From assembly GCF_000377625.1 (NCBI RefSeq), contig NZ_KB898336.1, positions 1 through 64,000 of the forward strand: a stretch of 64,000 nucleotides of DNA. The letters run 5' to 3'. Shown here one piece after another: positions 48,123-55,896 of this stretch (its first letter is position 1; every line of letters starts with the position of its first letter). Source of the stretch: Prevotella veroralis DSM 19559 = JCM 6290 (lineage in GTDB: Bacteria > Bacteroidota > Bacteroidia > Bacteroidales > Bacteroidaceae). The notes beneath the pieces were generated by a model. It had not been told where the DNA came from, did no database searches, and was given only the letters and a program-made list of their open reading frames with translations. A program made the translations under genes and the position numbers.

Positions 48123-50855
48123 ATGGATGACGAAATAAAAGACATGGACGAGCTCGCTCCTGCCGATGAGGTGCAAGGAAAAGAAACTCATTCTGACTAC
48201 AAGCCTGCTGACAGGTTTGACGCTGCTGCAGTGCATCACCTCTCTGGTATGTATAAGAATTGGTTTTTAGATTACGCCAGTTATGTAATCCTTGAACGTG
48301 CCGTTCCGCATATCGAAGATGGCTTGAAGCCTGTTCAACGCCGTATTCTCCATTCGATGAAGCGCATGGATGATGGGCGATACAATAAGGTTGCGAACAT
48401 TGTTGGGCATACCATGCAGTTCCATCCACACGGCGATGCATCCATCGGAGACGCTTTGGTGCAATTAGGACAGAAGGATTTGCTCATTGACACACAAGGG
48501 AATTGGGGCAATATACTTACTGGTGACCGTGCAGCTGCGCCTCGTTACATAGAAGCCCGCCTATCCAAGTTTGCCTTGGAAACTGTTTTTAATCCAAAGA
48601 CAACCGAATGGCAACTCTCATACGATGGTCGCAACAAAGAGCCTATCACACTTCCTGTGAAGTTCCCATTACTTCTTGCACAAGGAGCGGAGGGTATCGC
48701 CGTTGGTTTATCATCAAAGATTCTTCCTCACAACCTCAACGATATCTGTGAAGCAGCAGTGCAATACTTACGGAATGAGGACTTTCATCTCTATCCAGAC
48801 TTCCCTACTGGCGGAAGTATTGATGCTGCGAAGTATAATGATGGACAGCGTGGTGGTGTATTAAAGGTGCGTGCCAAAATAGAGAAACTTGATAACAAGA
48901 CCCTCGTCATACGTGAGGTTCCTTTCACCAAAACGGCTAACTCACTTCAAGAATCAATCACAAAAGCAGTAGAGAAAGGTAAGATAAAGGTTCGCAAAGT
49001 AGAGGATATGACCGCCTCCGAGGTTGAGATTCAACTCCACCTCACCCCTGGCACATCCAGTGACAAGACCATTGATGCCCTTTATGCCTTCACTGATTGC
49101 GAAATAAACATATCTCCTAATTGTTGTGTCATTGAAGACAATAAACCTAAGTTCTTGACTATCTCCGACGTTCTTCGCAATTCCGTAGAACATACAAAGG
49201 CGTTGTTGAAGATGGAGTTAGAGATTCGCAAACACGAACTGGAGGAACAACTCTTCTATAATTCATTGGAACGTATCTTCATTGAAGAGCGTATTTATAA
49301 GGAGAGGAAGTTTGAGACTGCAAAGAACTTAGACGAAGTGGTAGTCTTTGTTGATGCTAAATTAGATCCTTATAAGAAGACCTTTATTCGCGAAGTAACC
49401 CGTGAGGACATCCTCCGCCTACTGGAGATTAAGATGCAGCGAATACTGAAATTTAATAAAGATAAGGCTGACGAACTCATTCAGAAGATAAAGGCTGAGA
49501 TTGCAGAAATAGATAAGGATCTTAGCGAGATGGTGCGTGTTACCATCGAATGGTTCACTCATTTGAAGGAGAAATATGGTAAGGATCACCCTCGCCACAC
49601 AGAGATAAAGAGCTTCGATACCATCGTTGCAGCGAAAGTAGTTGATGCCAACGAGAAGTTATACATAGATAGTAAGGCTGGATTCATTGGTACTGGACTC
49701 AAGAAGGCAGAGTTTGTTCAAAACTGTTCAGACCTTGATGACGTCATTATCTTCTATCGCGATGGTAAGTACAAGGTAATTCGTATTGCCGACAAGGTGT
49801 TTGTGGGTAAAGGAGTTATATATCTTCAGGTATTCAAGAAGAATGATAAACGCACCATCTATAACGTTGTCTATCGTGATGGAAAGACTGGTCCTTATTA
49901 CATCAAACGCTTTAATGTCACCTCAATTACACGTGACAAAGAGTATGACTTAACCTCAGGTACAGATGGATCAAGGATCATCTACTTCACAGCTAACCCT
50001 AACGGTGAGGCCGAACTGATAAAGATTACCCTCGATCCGAACCCTAACAAGCCCAAACAAAACATCTTCGTTGAGTATGACTTTGCTTCTGTGCTTATCA
50101 AGGGACGTACTGCTAAGGGCAAGCTACTCACAAAGAAGAACGTTCATCGTATCTCATTGAAGAGTCACGGACACTCAACATTGGGCGGACGAAAGGTTTG
50201 GTTTGACCCAGATATCAACCGAATCAATTACGAAGAGCATGGTCGTTTCCTCGGAGAGTTCGCTGATCAAGACAATATACTCGTCGTCTTGAAGAATGGG
50301 GAGTTCTATATTACGAACTTCGATGCAAGCAATCACTACGAAGATAACATCCTTCGCATAGAGAAATTCATTGCAGATAAACCATGGACAGCCGTTATCT
50401 ATGATGCAGACAATCAAGGTTATCCTTACCTGAAACGCTTCCAAATGGAGGCAACAAAGCGTCATCAGAATTTCATAGGAGATAATCCTAACTCACAAAT
50501 GGTACTCTTGACGGACGTTGCTTACCCTCGCATTCAAGTGACATACGGTGGGGTGGATGCTTCAAGAGGTACTGAAGAGTTTGATGCAGAACAGTTTGTT
50601 GGTATCAAAGGATTCAAAGCTAAAGGTAAACGTCTCACCACTTGGAAAGTAGATAAGATTGAGGAACTAGCGCCAACACGCTTCCCTGAAGAAGAGAAGA
50701 AGGATAATAACGATGAGGGAGATAATGGAGATGATACTCAAGAAGAGCCTACAACAAATCCAATGGAGGAGAATCTCGACCCTGATGCTGGTAAATCTCA
50801 ACAACAAGTGATTGATGAGATAACTGGGCAACTCAACTTGTTTACAGATGAATAA
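48123..50855 (+). CDS. parC: DNA topoisomerase IV subunit A
   Basis: Cleaves and rejoins DNA with ParE to decatenate chromosomes. The 910 residues have the breakage domain with HPHGDASIGDALVQLGQ and the active-site tyrosine Tyr142 (DRAAAPRYIEARL). The coiled-coil segment lies around 330-480. The C-terminal beta-propeller is imperfect and lacks the GyrA box (QRRGGKG), which favours ParC over GyrA. The last 70 residues are acidic (PEEEKKDNNDEGDNGDD). At the drug-contact positions equivalent to E. coli Ser80 and Glu84 I read Ala and Asp. parE is not in the window. Confidence 0.9.
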   Translation: MDDEIKDMDELAPADEVQGKETHSDYKPADRFDAAAVHHLSGMYKNWFLDYASYVILERAVPHIEDGLKPVQRRILHSMKRMDDGRYNKVANIVGHTMQFHPHGDASIGDALVQLGQKDLLIDTQGNWGNILTGDRAAAPRYIEARLSKFALETVFNPKTTEWQLSYDGRNKEPITLPVKFPLLLAQGAEGIAVGLSSKILPHNLNDICEAAVQYLRNEDFHLYPDFPTGGSIDAAKYNDGQRGGVLKVRAKIEKLDNKTLVIREVPFTKTANSLQESITKAVEKGKIKVRKVEDMTASEVEIQLHLTPGTSSDKTIDALYAFTDCEINISPNCCVIEDNKPKFLTISDVLRNSVEHTKALLKMELEIRKHELEEQLFYNSLERIFIEERIYKERKFETAKNLDEVVVFVDAKLDPYKKTFIREVTREDILRLLEIKMQRILKFNKDKADELIQKIKAEIAEIDKDLSEMVRVTIEWFTHLKEKYGKDHPRHTEIKSFDTIVAAKVVDANEKLYIDSKAGFIGTGLKKAEFVQNCSDLDDVIIFYRDGKYKVIRIADKVFVGKGVIYLQVFKKNDKRTIYNVVYRDGKTGPYYIKRFNVTSITRDKEYDLTSGTDGSRIIYFTANPNGEAELIKITLDPNPNKPKQNIFVEYDFASVLIKGRTAKGKLLTKKNVHRISLKSHGHSTLGGRKVWFDPDINRINYEEHGRFLGEFADQDNILVVLKNGEFYITNFDASNHYEDNILRIEKFIADKPWTAVIYDADNQGYPYLKRFQMEATKRHQNFIGDNPNSQMVLLTDVAYPRIQVTYGGVDASRGTEEFDAEQFVGIKGFKAKGKRLTTWKVDKIEELAPTRFPEEEKKDNNDEGDNGDDTQEEPTTNPMEENLDPDAGKSQQQVIDEITGQLNLFTDE

Positions 50856-50864
50856 CATGATATT

Positions 50865-50911
50865 CCCACTTATAGAGACCTGATGTGAATGTTTCTATAA
50901 GTGGGATTTTC
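50865..50911 (+). terminator. terminator of parC
   Basis: A 15-bp stem with one wobble (50865-50879 and 50891-50905) is followed by ATTTTCG. An in-frame ATG for the next gene at 50885 lies in the loop and so is unlikely to be the start. Confidence 0.8.
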
Positions 50912-50932
50912 GCTTTAACGAAACTTATGCCT

Positions 50933-51769
50933 ATGAAACTAAAGACTCTCTTTTTACGTAAAACGAACTTCTTTATAACGTTTCTCTTATTCTCTTCAAC
51001 AACCTTACAAGCCCAAGACACCTTATATAATAATAAGGTGATAAGCAATGCACAAATGTTGGGTATCGGTACAGCTAACGTCCTCGACACTTACTTATCA
51101 CAAGAGAAATACAACGGAACAGAGCTTAGATACATCTCACATACAGTGCGTGAGAATGGTAGCAGGGTGTCACGAGAACTGATACATCAAGCTCAATTAC
51201 TCTATGCACACAATCGACGAGATAATAATAACGAATTAGGAGGTTATTACAACTTCCAATATAACTGGCAATATGTCATCAATAAATGGACTATCGGCAA
51301 TGGAGACTTACGCTTGAAAGCTGGTGGAGGAATTGACACAAGGCTTGGTTTCCTTTACAACACAAGTAATGCCAATAATCCAGCACAAGCTTATGGGCAA
51401 CTAAACATCGCTCCTAATGTTACAGCTGATTATCGGTTTCACCTTTGGAACAAGCCTTTCTGTCTCCGTTATGAATTACAAATACCACTCATTGGATTAG
51501 CTTTCTCACCTAATTATGGGCAGAGTTATTATGAGATATTCACGAAAGGTAATTACGATCACAACCTCGTTTTCACAACTCCCATCAATGCTCCTTCACT
51601 CCGACAGATGGTTACAATTGATTTTACATTGCATCATACCACCCTCCGTCTTGGCTATCTTGGCGATTACCAACAGGCTAAGATGAACGGATTACGCCAA
51701 CACACGTGGAGCAATCTATTTGTATTGGGTATCGTAAGAACATTTTCTATCAATAAAATATTACCATGA
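50933..51769 (+). CDS. putative outer-membrane beta-barrel protein (DUF3316-like)
   Basis: About 278 residues with a signal peptide (FFITFLLFSSTTLQAQ) and then alternating aromatic and polar strands, e.g. RYISHTVRENG, GYYNFQYNWQY, FCLRYELQIPLIGLAF and LRLGYLGDYQQ, ending in ...VRTFSINKILP. The pattern predicts an outer-membrane barrel; I recall the DUF3316 family for such proteins but the match is by eye. Starts at 50927 and 50933 are both possible. It overlaps the following lipoprotein gene by 4 bases, so the two probably act together. Function unknown. Confidence 0.65.
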   Translation: MKLKTLFLRKTNFFITFLLFSSTTLQAQDTLYNNKVISNAQMLGIGTANVLDTYLSQEKYNGTELRYISHTVRENGSRVSRELIHQAQLLYAHNRRDNNNELGGYYNFQYNWQYVINKWTIGNGDLRLKAGGGIDTRLGFLYNTSNANNPAQAYGQLNIAPNVTADYRFHLWNKPFCLRYELQIPLIGLAFSPNYGQSYYEIFTKGNYDHNLVFTTPINAPSLRQMVTIDFTLHHTTLRLGYLGDYQQAKMNGLRQHTWSNLFVLGIVRTFSINKILP

Positions 51770-52788
51770 GAAGAATCCAATCTAGCATCAGCTCTATCAC
51801 AACGAGCCTCCTTCTGATTCTCTTGTTGTGCTCTGTTACGAGCTGTATTGATAATGAAGAGTATGCCAACAATCCACGTGGAAACTTTGAGGCATTATGG
51901 AAGATCATGGATGAACATTATTGTTTCTTCTCACAAAAGGGAATAGATTGGCAAGAAGTTCATCAACGTTATGCCAAACAGTTCGACGTATCCATGAATG
52001 AGAAACAGCAGTTTGAAGTTTTAACGAATATGCTTTCAGAACTCAAAGATGGGCATGTCAATCTTTATACCTCTTTTAATATCGGACGTTATTGGGCGTG
52101 GAGAGACAACTATCCAAAGAATTATTCAGACTCGCTGGAGCGTAAATACCTGAAGAGTGATTATCTCATTGCAAGCGGATTAGACTATACTGTCTTTGAT
52201 GACAACATTGGTTATATACGCTGCGAGAGTTTCCAAAATCCTATTGGGGCTGGTAATTTAGATGACATCCTACTGCATCTTCAACCTTGCAACGGGCTTA
52301 TAATCGATGTAAGGAACAATGGAGGTGGACAGTTAAGTAATGCTGAAGAACTGGCAGCAAGGTTCACGAATAAGGAGGAGCTTGTCGGTTATATCCAGCA
52401 TAAAACAGGTCCCAATCATAACGACTTCTCATCACTTCAACCCGAATACCTCACTCCCGGAAAGGGTATTCGATGGCAGAAACCAGTCGTTGTATTGACT
52501 AATCGTAGTGTATTCTCTGCTGCCAACGAGTTCGTGAAGTATATGAAGTGTTGCCCAAACGTCCACGTCGTTGGTGATAAAACAGGTGGCGGAGCAGGTT
52601 TACCCTTCTCTTCCGAACTACCCAATGGATGGTCGGTTCGTTTCTCCGCATGCCCCATGTATAATCGAGATAAGCAAATGACAGAGTTCGGTATTGATCC
52701 TGATTACAAAGTAGATATCACTGAATCGGATCTCATAAAAGGCAAGGATACGATTATCGAGTTTGCTCGTCAACTCATTGCAAAGTAA
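51766..52788 (+). CDS. S41-family (C-terminal processing-type) protease lipoprotein
   Basis: The 340 residues have a lipoprotein signal (SVTSC, Cys27), a helical tricorn-like N-domain (AKQFDVSMNEKQQFEVLTNMLS), and the S41 catalytic domain. LIIDVRNNGGG begins the substrate-site strand, the catalytic Ser lies in NRSVFSAANEFV and the Lys in GDKTGGGAGLP. A clear PDZ domain is missing. It should be a periplasmic or surface serine protease; its substrate is unknown. Translationally coupled (ATGA) to the barrel-like protein. Confidence 0.85.
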   Translation: MRRIQSSISSITTSLLLILLLCSVTSCIDNEEYANNPRGNFEALWKIMDEHYCFFSQKGIDWQEVHQRYAKQFDVSMNEKQQFEVLTNMLSELKDGHVNLYTSFNIGRYWAWRDNYPKNYSDSLERKYLKSDYLIASGLDYTVFDDNIGYIRCESFQNPIGAGNLDDILLHLQPCNGLIIDVRNNGGGQLSNAEELAARFTNKEELVGYIQHKTGPNHNDFSSLQPEYLTPGKGIRWQKPVVVLTNRSVFSAANEFVKYMKCCPNVHVVGDKTGGGAGLPFSSELPNGWSVRFSACPMYNRDKQMTEFGIDPDYKVDITESDLIKGKDTIIEFARQLIAK

Positions 52789-52986
52789 TTGAACCAATCC
52801 TTCAACCGCCCGAAAGGAGAGCTTGAAGGGTTGGCTTTATAAAAGAATAATCTCCATCTTAAAACCGCCAAACACTTGTCTTAGTTTTAATTTTAGTTGC
52901 CGTCACATTTAACAAAACTATTGGCAGTTTACAACTAAACGTTAAAAAGAAATTCACAAACATTTGGTTATATCCAAAACATTATG

Positions 52987-52994
52987 TATCTTTG
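52987..52994 (+). promoter_or_regulatory. TAnnTTTG promoter of tRNA-Leu
   Basis: TATCTTTG, 11 bases before the tRNA gene. Confidence 0.75.
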
Positions 52995-53004
52995 CACTCG
53001 TTAT

Positions 53005-53086
53005 GCGCCTGTGGCGGAATTGGTAGACGCGCTAGACTTAGGATCTAGTAACTTACGTTGTGCAGGTTCGAGTCCTGTTAGGCGCA
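53005..53086 (+). tRNA. tRNA-Leu(TAG)
   Basis: The acceptor GCGCCTG pairs with TAGGCGC, followed by discriminator A. The anticodon stem CTAGA/TCTAG closes a CTTAGGA loop, giving anticodon TAG. It has a class II variable arm and a TTCGAGTCC T-loop. CCA is not encoded. Confidence 0.96.
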
Positions 53087-53087
53087 C

Positions 53088-53130
53088 AAAAAAGAGCTAA
53101 GCATTATTGATGGTTAGCTCTTTTTTATTC
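53088..53130 (+). terminator. terminator of tRNA-Leu
   Basis: A perfect 13-bp stem AAAAAAGAGCTAA/TTAGCTCTTTTTT ends in a T-run. It also offers a T-run on the minus strand for the convergent HU-related gene. Confidence 0.9.
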
Positions 53131-53187
53131 TATATACACATGTCAACATTGAAACCTCATGGTCTGACCTATCATTAATCCCCCTCA

Positions 53188-53607
53188 TTATTCATCATCA
53201 ACATCAGCCCAAATAACACGGACACCCGATGCCATGTCTTGAATCTTCTTCCCCTTCCGTCCGGCACGGGCACCAGAAGGAACAAACTTGCACTTTATAC
53301 CCTTGATATTTCGTTTGAGATTGAAGTCCTCCGGATTCTCCACCGGTTCGCTCTCTACGCTGAGGTGGAAACGTCCTAAGCCATCAAGAACAACCGTCTC
53401 ACCCTGTCGAAGGCGATAAGAAATCTCATCAATGAGGGCAATAACGAGCCCACGAACATCACCACGAGTAAAGGATGTATTCTCCTGAATGGCATCAGCT
53501 AACTCTTCAGTAGATACTTCGCCCGCACTAACTGTACGTGCATACCAATGTCCGGCACCCTTTTTATCTTTGAACTTACTCTGTTCTAATCTGATTTGAA
53601 TTGACAT
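53188..53607 (-). CDS. HU-related DNA-binding protein
   Basis: The 139 residues are of the Bacteroidota HU-related type: N-terminal SIQIRLEQSKFKDKKGAGHWYARTV, then HU-like helices (TEELADAIQENTSFTRGDVRGLVIALIDEI), a strand GETVVLDGLGRFHLSV, and a basic C-terminal arm (PSGARAGRKGKK). It is longer than HU (90 residues) and lacks the standard proline-tipped arm sequence. Function by family: nucleoid protein or local DNA-bending protein. It is a monocistronic gene. Confidence 0.85.
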   Translation of the reverse strand: MSIQIRLEQSKFKDKKGAGHWYARTVSAGEVSTEELADAIQENTSFTRGDVRGLVIALIDEISYRLRQGETVVLDGLGRFHLSVESEPVENPEDFNLKRNIKGIKCKFVPSGARAGRKGKKIQDMASGVRVIWADVDDE

Positions 53608-54009
53608 AATATTATCTTTACTTAGTTACTCTGTCGGTTAAATAAGGCTCTTAGTTCTACCAATAGAGCCTAACTTATCTTGTAAAACAGCTGCAAATAT
53701 AATAAAAAAGGATACCTTTTGCAAGAAAAAATAGATTATTTTTTAGACAAAAACAGATTTAACTCCAACTAAAAATAATCTATTTTTCCAAGTAATAAAA
53801 ATCTTTCTCGAATAAAGGTGAGCCATATCTCCCTGTTAAAAGACGATAGACAGAACAAAAGAAAAGCATATATAAGAGGTGTGCTAACCTTTTACGAGTA
53901 CAACACACAATGAATAAAAGGATAACAAACATAGCCTATTAAAGGAATAAATAATATCATTCTACACTAAAATAATCTCTTAATTACTTGCTAGAAACAA
54001 AAAAAACAC
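53608..54009. other. gene-free divergent region
   Basis: AT-rich spacer. It contains the promoter of the HU-related gene (53694-53701) and, near 53745-53800, the inverted phrases AAAAATAGATTATTTTT and AAAAATAATCTATTTTT, which can form a long AT hairpin. No gene. Confidence 0.6.
53694..53701 (-). promoter_or_regulatory. TAnnTTTG promoter of the HU-related gene
   Basis: TATATTTG on the minus strand, 86 bases before the start codon. Confidence 0.6.
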
Positions 54010-54017
54010 TTACCTTT
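54010..54017 (+). promoter_or_regulatory. TAnnTTTG promoter of the tRNA-Val genes
   Basis: TACCTTTG, 22 bases before the first tRNA-Val. Confidence 0.7.
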
Positions 54018-54038
54018 GCACCCGCCTTACAGATAGTA

Positions 54039-54114
54039 GGGGCGTTTAGCTCAGTTGGTTTAGAGCATCTGCCTTACAAGCAGAGGGTCGGCGGTTCGAA
54101 TCCGTCAACGCCCA
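54039..54114 (+). tRNA. tRNA-Val(TAC), copy 1
   Basis: Acceptor GGGCGTT pairs with AACGCCC (T·G-free), discriminator A. Anticodon loop CTTACAA gives TAC. Seventy-six bases; it differs from copy 2 by one substitution and one extra T in the D-loop. Confidence 0.96.
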
Positions 54115-54126
54115 CAAGGGGTGTTT

Positions 54127-54159
54127 CCCTGTGATTCTTCGGGGTTGCAGGGATTTTTT
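54127..54159 (+). terminator. terminator-like UUCG hairpin between the tRNA-Val genes
   Basis: An 11-bp stem with wobbles closes a TTCG tetraloop and is followed by ATTTTTTC, directly before the second tRNA. Confidence 0.75.
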
Positions 54160-54162
54160 CAA

Positions 54163-54237
54163 GGGCGTTTAGCTCAGCTGGTTTAGAGCATCTGCCTTAC
54201 AAGCAGAGGGTCGGCGGTTCGAATCCGTCAACGCCCA
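54163..54237 (+). tRNA. tRNA-Val(TAC), copy 2
   Basis: Near-identical to copy 1, with the same acceptor, anticodon and T-arm. It starts only 3 bases after the T-run of the terminator-like hairpin, and no promoter is visible of its own. Confidence 0.96.
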
Positions 54238-54258
54238 CTAATAGTTATCAGTAAAAGA

Positions 54259-54297
54259 GAAGACTTCGTAATGGATATTACGGAGTTTTCTTTTTAT
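54259..54297 (+). terminator. terminator of the tRNA-Val unit
   Basis: A 14-bp stem with a mismatch and a wobble (GAAGACTTCGTAAT with ATTACGGAGTTTTC) closes a GGAT loop and ends in TTTTTAT. Confidence 0.85.
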
Positions 54298-54364
54298 AGT
54301 ATAAAAGGCGTATTCTTTTTTGTTTTATTATTACTTATCCTTGTGTGTTTACCGATTTTATTGC

Positions 54365-54372
54365 TAAATTTG
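54365..54372 (+). promoter_or_regulatory. TAnnTTTG promoter of purB
   Basis: TAAATTTG, 24 bases before the start codon. Confidence 0.7.
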
Positions 54373-54396
54373 CACCTATATTAATCATCCATTGAT

Positions 54397-55743
54397 ATGA
54401 CCCTCGACACATTAACAGCCGTATCTCCAATTGACGGTCGCTACAGAAGCAAGACAGAACGCTTAGCAGACTACTTCTCAGAGTATGCTCTTATTCGTTA
54501 TCGAATACGTGTAGAGATTGAGTATTTCATCACGCTTTGTGAATTGCCTCTACCTCAGTTGGCAAGTTTCAACCGTGACTTATTCGAGCAGTTACGCACT
54601 ATCTATCGTGATTTTAACGAATCGGGAGCAGCAAGAGTAAAGGAGATTGAGAAGACAACTAACCATGATGTCAAGGCGGTTGAATACTTCATTAAGGAGG
54701 AGTTCGACAAGATTGGGGGCTTAGATGCGTATAAGGAGTTCATCCATTTCGGCTTAACTTCACAGGACATCAACAATACAAGTGTTCCGCTGTCTATCAA
54801 GGAGGCACTCGAAGAGGTGTATTATCCACAAGTGGAGGAACTGATTCAGCAGCTAAAAGAGTATGCTGAAGAATGGAAAGATATCCCAATGCTGGCAAAG
54901 ACACACGGTCAGCCAGCCTCTCCTACTCGATTAGGAAAGGAGATTGAGGTTTATGTTTATCGTCTTAGCGAGCAACTGGAATCCCTACGCAGTTGTAAGT
55001 TTACAGCTAAATTCGGTGGTGCAACAGGTAATTTCAATGCACATCATGTAGCCTATCCATCGTATGACTGGCGTGCTTTTGGCAATCAGTTTGTCAGCGA
55101 GAAACTATGTTTGGAACGTGAACAATGGACTACACAGATTAGTAATTACGACCACATGGGTAGTATTTTTGATGCTATTCGTCGTATCAACACCATCATT
55201 ATCGACCTTGATCGTGACTTCTGGATGTACATCTCAATGGATTATTTCAAGCAGAAGATCAAAGCGGGCGAGGTTGGCTCAAGTGCTATGCCACACAAGG
55301 TGAACCCTATTGACTATGAGAATAGCGAAGGAAACCTTGGTATCGCTAATGCTATTTTGCAGTTCTTAGCACAGAAGTTGCCAGTTAGTAGACTGCAACG
55401 CGACTTGACAGACTCGACTGTCTTGCGTAATGTGGGTGTACCTCTTGGGCACAGCGTCATCGCTATTCAAAGTACATTGAAAGGCTTACGTAAACTCATT
55501 CTCCATGAAGAGAAACTACGCGAAGACCTCGATGACACATGGGCAGTAGTAGCTGAAGCTATCCAAACTATCCTTCGTCGTGAGGCTTACCCACATCCAT
55601 ACGAGGCATTAAAGGCTCTTACTCGCACCAATAAGAAGATGACAGAGGAGACAATTCATGAGTTTATACAGACGTTAAATGTCAGTGATAGCGTGAAAGC
55701 AGAGCTCATGGCAATCACTCCACACAACTATACAGGAATTTAA
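54397..55743 (+). CDS. purB: adenylosuccinate lyase
   Basis: Releases fumarate from SAICAR and from adenylosuccinate in purine synthesis. The 448 residues have the N-terminal block AVSPIDGRYRSKTERL, the catalytic region THGQPASPTRLGKE, and the superfamily signature SSAMPHKVNPIDYENSEGN. The length and the start (MTLDTLTAVSPIDGRY) match the family. It is monocistronic between the tRNA terminator and the next gene, 150 bases on; the spacer contains a small GCTCC...GGAGC hairpin. Confidence 0.97.
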   Translation: MTLDTLTAVSPIDGRYRSKTERLADYFSEYALIRYRIRVEIEYFITLCELPLPQLASFNRDLFEQLRTIYRDFNESGAARVKEIEKTTNHDVKAVEYFIKEEFDKIGGLDAYKEFIHFGLTSQDINNTSVPLSIKEALEEVYYPQVEELIQQLKEYAEEWKDIPMLAKTHGQPASPTRLGKEIEVYVYRLSEQLESLRSCKFTAKFGGATGNFNAHHVAYPSYDWRAFGNQFVSEKLCLEREQWTTQISNYDHMGSIFDAIRRINTIIIDLDRDFWMYISMDYFKQKIKAGEVGSSAMPHKVNPIDYENSEGNLGIANAILQFLAQKLPVSRLQRDLTDSTVLRNVGVPLGHSVIAIQSTLKGLRKLILHEEKLREDLDDTWAVVAEAIQTILRREAYPHPYEALKALTRTNKKMTEETIHEFIQTLNVSDSVKAELMAITPHNYTGI

Positions 55744-55896
55744 TAAACCAACAAAACCCTAAGAAAAAGATATTATTAATAAAACTGAGTAGCTCCTATT
55801 ATGGGAGCCTTAACTAACAATAAGAATAAAACAATAATAAACTTTATTACTCATTGATCGTGAGGTCAGTAGTTAACATTAAAGCAAACTACAATT

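Noticed and set aside
53745..53800. AT-rich inverted phrases between the HU-related gene and tRNA-Val as a replication origin or att site
   Set aside because: No DnaA-box cluster, no parABS or integrase nearby; AT palindromes are expected in such a composition.
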